A DNA stretch of 6,779 nt from Bacteroidales bacterium (GTDB taxonomy: Bacteria > Bacteroidota > Bacteroidia > Bacteroidales > VadinHA17): positions 1-6,779 of the forward strand of contig JAOZKQ010000113.1 of NCBI GenBank assembly GCA_029935275.1. The letters run 5' to 3'. Shown here one piece after another: positions 4,406 to 6,779 of this stretch. Position numbers and translations under genes: made by a program. Numbering within the stretch: the stretch's first letter is position 1; every line of letters begins with the position of its first letter. Below the pieces are notes generated by a model, which saw nothing but the letters and a program-made list of their open reading frames with translations, ran no database searches and was not told the origin of the DNA.

Positions 4406-6779
4406 ATGCAATTCAATAAATTTAAACAGGCAACATTATGGATCTTTTTGAGTGTCATACTAAGCAATTGCACTGATCCTGATTCAGGTCTTAACAATTA
4501 TACTTCATTAGTTGATCCTTTTATAGGAACAGGAGAGCATGGTCATACATATCCGGGAGCAACTATGCCCTTTGGGATGGTTCAGCTTAGTCCTGATACA
4601 CGAGAGCCAAATTGGGACGGTTCCTCCGGTTACCACTATTCTGATAAAACAATCATGGGTTTTTCGCATACTCACCTGAGTGGAACCGGGGAACCTGAAT
4701 TCTGTGATGTTTTACTTATGCCGACAGTTGGGGATATTCAAATGATGGTGGGAGAGGAGGCTAACAGCTCTACAGGTTATCGTTCAAAATTTAATCATGA
4801 TAATGAACAGGCATCTCCCGGGTTTTATAAAGTTCTTCTCGATGATTATAATGTTAGCGTTGAATTAACATCTACAAAACGAAGTGGCTTTCATAAATAT
4901 ACATTTCCTGAATCTGATAATTCAAATATTATCATTGATTTGAAACATCGTAGCAAAATAATTGAATCAAACATACATATTGTTAATGATACTGTTATAA
5001 CAGGACTTACACTTTCAACTGGATGGGCAGTTGATCAGCATATCTATTTTTATGCAAAATTTTCAAAACCATTTCAAAACACAGGAATTGCCATCAATGA
5101 TACCCTGGTTGATAAGATTGACAAGGCAGAAGGAAAGAACATTAAGGGCTTTGTTAGTTTTCACACCAAAAAGAATGAACAAATATTGGTGAAAGTTGGA
5201 ATATCTGCTGTTAGTGTGGAAGGAGCACGTATGAATCTTGAGGCTGAAAATTCAGGGTGGAATTTCACTGAAATAAGGACCAGGGCCAAAAATGCATGGA
5301 ATAAGCATCTTTCCATGATAGAAGTAGAAGGAGGAACAGAAAAACAAGCTCGTATTTTCTACACTTCAATGTATCACTCTGCCCTTGCCCCAAACCTTTT
5401 CATGGATGTTGACAGCAGTTTTCGTGGTGTTGATAAAAAGGTTCATAAAGCAAATAACTTTACAAATTACACTGTATATTCTTTGTGGGATGTTTTTAGA
5501 ACACAATTGCCACTCTATACAATACTTTCACCGTCAAAAATGAATGACTGGATAAAGACAGCCATTGAAATGTATAGAATTAGCGGAAGGCTTCCGCGGT
5601 GGGAAATTCAAGGACACCTTTCAGGTCATATGATTGGCAATCACTCACTTCCTTTAATTCTGGATGCATATAATAAAGGAATTAGTGATTATGATGTTGA
5701 GTTGGCATACGAGGGAATGAGAAAATCGATGGAGGATATCTCATATTATAATAATTTGGGCTTTATTCCTGCTGATATTGAAAAAACCGGTGGTTCAGTA
5801 GCAATTGTGATGGAGTATGCATACAATGATTGGTGCGTAGCTGAGATGGCAAAAATTTTGGATAAGAATGATGATTATCTTCTTTACCAGCAGCGTGCAC
5901 AGTTTTATAAAAATATGTTCGATACAGTATCCGGGTTTATGCGCCCTAAGAATAAAGATTATACCTGGGTTACACCATTTGATCCGGCAGAGCCAAGCGG
6001 GCATTACGTAGAGGGGAATGCGTTTCAATACTCTGCTTTTGTTCCTCATGATGTAAATGGATTAATAAATTTAATGGGTGGGGATGAAATGTTCATTAAA
6101 TGGCTTGATACGCTTTTTACACATAAAAGTGAGTTTGATAGAAATGTGGTTGATGCCGGTGGTCTTATCGGACAATATGCACACGGAAACGAGCCCAGTC
6201 ATCAAATTGCTTATTTATATAACTATGCCGGAGCGGCACCAAAAACTCAAAAATATGTTAGGGAAATTCTCAATACACTCTATGATGACACCCCTGAAGG
6301 ACTAAGTGGAAATGAGGATTGTGGACAAATATCTGCCTGGTATATAATTAGTGCGATGGGGTTTTATCCGGTTCTCCCGGGTGAGCCAATTTATGCAATT
6401 GGAAGTCCGATATTTGAAAAGATTACAATCAATCTTGAAAATGGAAAGAAGTTCGTAGTTCGTGCGAAAAATGTATCTGATAAAAATAAATATATTCAAT
6501 CAGCCAGGCTCAATGGGAAATCATATACAAAATCATGGTTTGATCATAAGGATATAATGAATGGCTCCGAATTAATATTTGAGATGGGTGAGAATCCAAA
6601 CTATGACTGGGGAACATCAAAAGAAGACAGACCTGCTACAAAAGAGTTCATCCCGGTTGTTGTTATGCCTTATTATAAAATCAGGGAAAATTACTTTTTT
6701 AATAAAGCAACAATATCACTTGGCAGTGAAACTGAAAATGCAAAGATATATTATACTACAGATGGGAGTGAACCTTCAG
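4406..6779 (+). CDS. GH92 alpha-mannosidase lipoprotein, partial at C-terminus (second of tandem pair)
   Basis: Starts at ATG 4406, ten bases after the previous stop, and is open for 791 codons to the edge with no frameshift seen. Probably one transcript with the upstream GH92 gene; no clear ribosome site. Residues 1-22 form a lipoprotein-type signal ending L-S-N-C (Cys22); Asn before the Cys is less usual. The GH92 N-terminal domain starts at VDPFIGT (36-42) and has the canonical run YPGATMPFGMVQLSPDT, then NWDG (69-72), SGYHYSD and GFSHTHLSGTG. Catalytic barrel motifs are LPRWEIQG (396-403), the likely general acid Glu536 in HYVEGNAFQY, AHGNEPSH (592-599) and the likely base Asp638 in GNEDCGQISAWY. 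The barrel ends near Trp735. From about 753 a chitobiase-C-terminal-like beta domain begins and is cut at IYYTTDGSEPS, so the full protein likely matches its neighbour's layout. By motif conservation this is the more typical alpha-mannosidase of the pair. Alpha-1,2 linkage preference is plausible from the retained tryptophan but unproven. Confidence 0.93.
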   Translation, partial: MQFNKFKQATLWIFLSVILSNCTDPDSGLNNYTSLVDPFIGTGEHGHTYPGATMPFGMVQLSPDTREPNWDGSSGYHYSDKTIMGFSHTHLSGTGEPEFCDVLLMPTVGDIQMMVGEEANSSTGYRSKFNHDNEQASPGFYKVLLDDYNVSVELTSTKRSGFHKYTFPESDNSNIIIDLKHRSKIIESNIHIVNDTVITGLTLSTGWAVDQHIYFYAKFSKPFQNTGIAINDTLVDKIDKAEGKNIKGFVSFHTKKNEQILVKVGISAVSVEGARMNLEAENSGWNFTEIRTRAKNAWNKHLSMIEVEGGTEKQARIFYTSMYHSALAPNLFMDVDSSFRGVDKKVHKANNFTNYTVYSLWDVFRTQLPLYTILSPSKMNDWIKTAIEMYRISGRLPRWEIQGHLSGHMIGNHSLPLILDAYNKGISDYDVELAYEGMRKSMEDISYYNNLGFIPADIEKTGGSVAIVMEYAYNDWCVAEMAKILDKNDDYLLYQQRAQFYKNMFDTVSGFMRPKNKDYTWVTPFDPAEPSGHYVEGNAFQYSAFVPHDVNGLINLMGGDEMFIKWLDTLFTHKSEFDRNVVDAGGLIGQYAHGNEPSHQIAYLYNYAGAAPKTQKYVREILNTLYDDTPEGLSGNEDCGQISAWYIISAMGFYPVLPGEPIYAIGSPIFEKITINLENGKKFVVRAKNVSDKNKYIQSARLNGKSYTKSWFDHKDIMNGSELIFEMGENPNYDWGTSKEDRPATKEFIPVVVMPYYKIRENYFFNKATISLGSETENAKIYYTTDGSEPS

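Noticed and set aside
5795..6499. Minus-strand open frames at 5795-6049 and 6302-6499
   Set aside because: Both are antisense to the second GH92 gene, which reads without interruption.
1504..6779. The two GH92 genes as one broken gene or as a mobile repeat
   Set aside because: Each has its own signal peptide and a full set of catalytic motifs, and the DNA similarity is that of diverged paralogues, not of a recent repeat.

Overview
The window looks like chromosomal DNA from a Bacteroidota (Bacteroidetes) bacterium, probably an environmental or marine-type glycan degrader. The evidence is AT-rich DNA, weak or absent Shine-Dalgarno sequences, lipoprotein signal peptides on three of the four genes, a TAnnTTTG-type promoter box, and large GH92 glycosidase lipoproteins of a kind common in that phylum. 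The species cannot be named from the sequence.

Layout. Positions 1-1331 read leftward: a small histidine-rich two-helix membrane protein (966-1331, TTG start) is followed after about 100 bases by a lipoprotein periplasmic adaptor of a CzcB/CusB-like RND efflux system (865 to beyond the left edge). This is probably the start of a heavy-metal efflux operon whose pump and outer-membrane channel would lie off the left edge. Positions 1332-1503 are an AT-rich divergent control region with a near-perfect dyad. Positions 1504-6779 read rightward: two tandem GH92 alpha-mannosidase-like lipoproteins separated by only 10 bases. The first is complete (963 residues: signal peptide, GH92 N-terminal domain, GH92 catalytic barrel, chitobiase-C-terminal-like beta domain, PA14 domain). 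The second is cut by the right edge within the same kind of beta domain.

How the genes fit together. The GH92 pair should be co-transcribed and act at the cell envelope on alpha-mannosides such as N-glycans or mannans, perhaps with complementary specificities. The second enzyme keeps the usual substrate-site motifs, whereas the first has diverged at several of them while keeping its catalytic motifs. The metal-efflux genes are an unrelated divergent unit that shares only the control region. No mobile element, RNA gene, CRISPR array or clearly new system was seen. The most interesting points are the divergence between the two GH92 paralogues, their C-terminal add-on domains, and the histidine-rich small protein.
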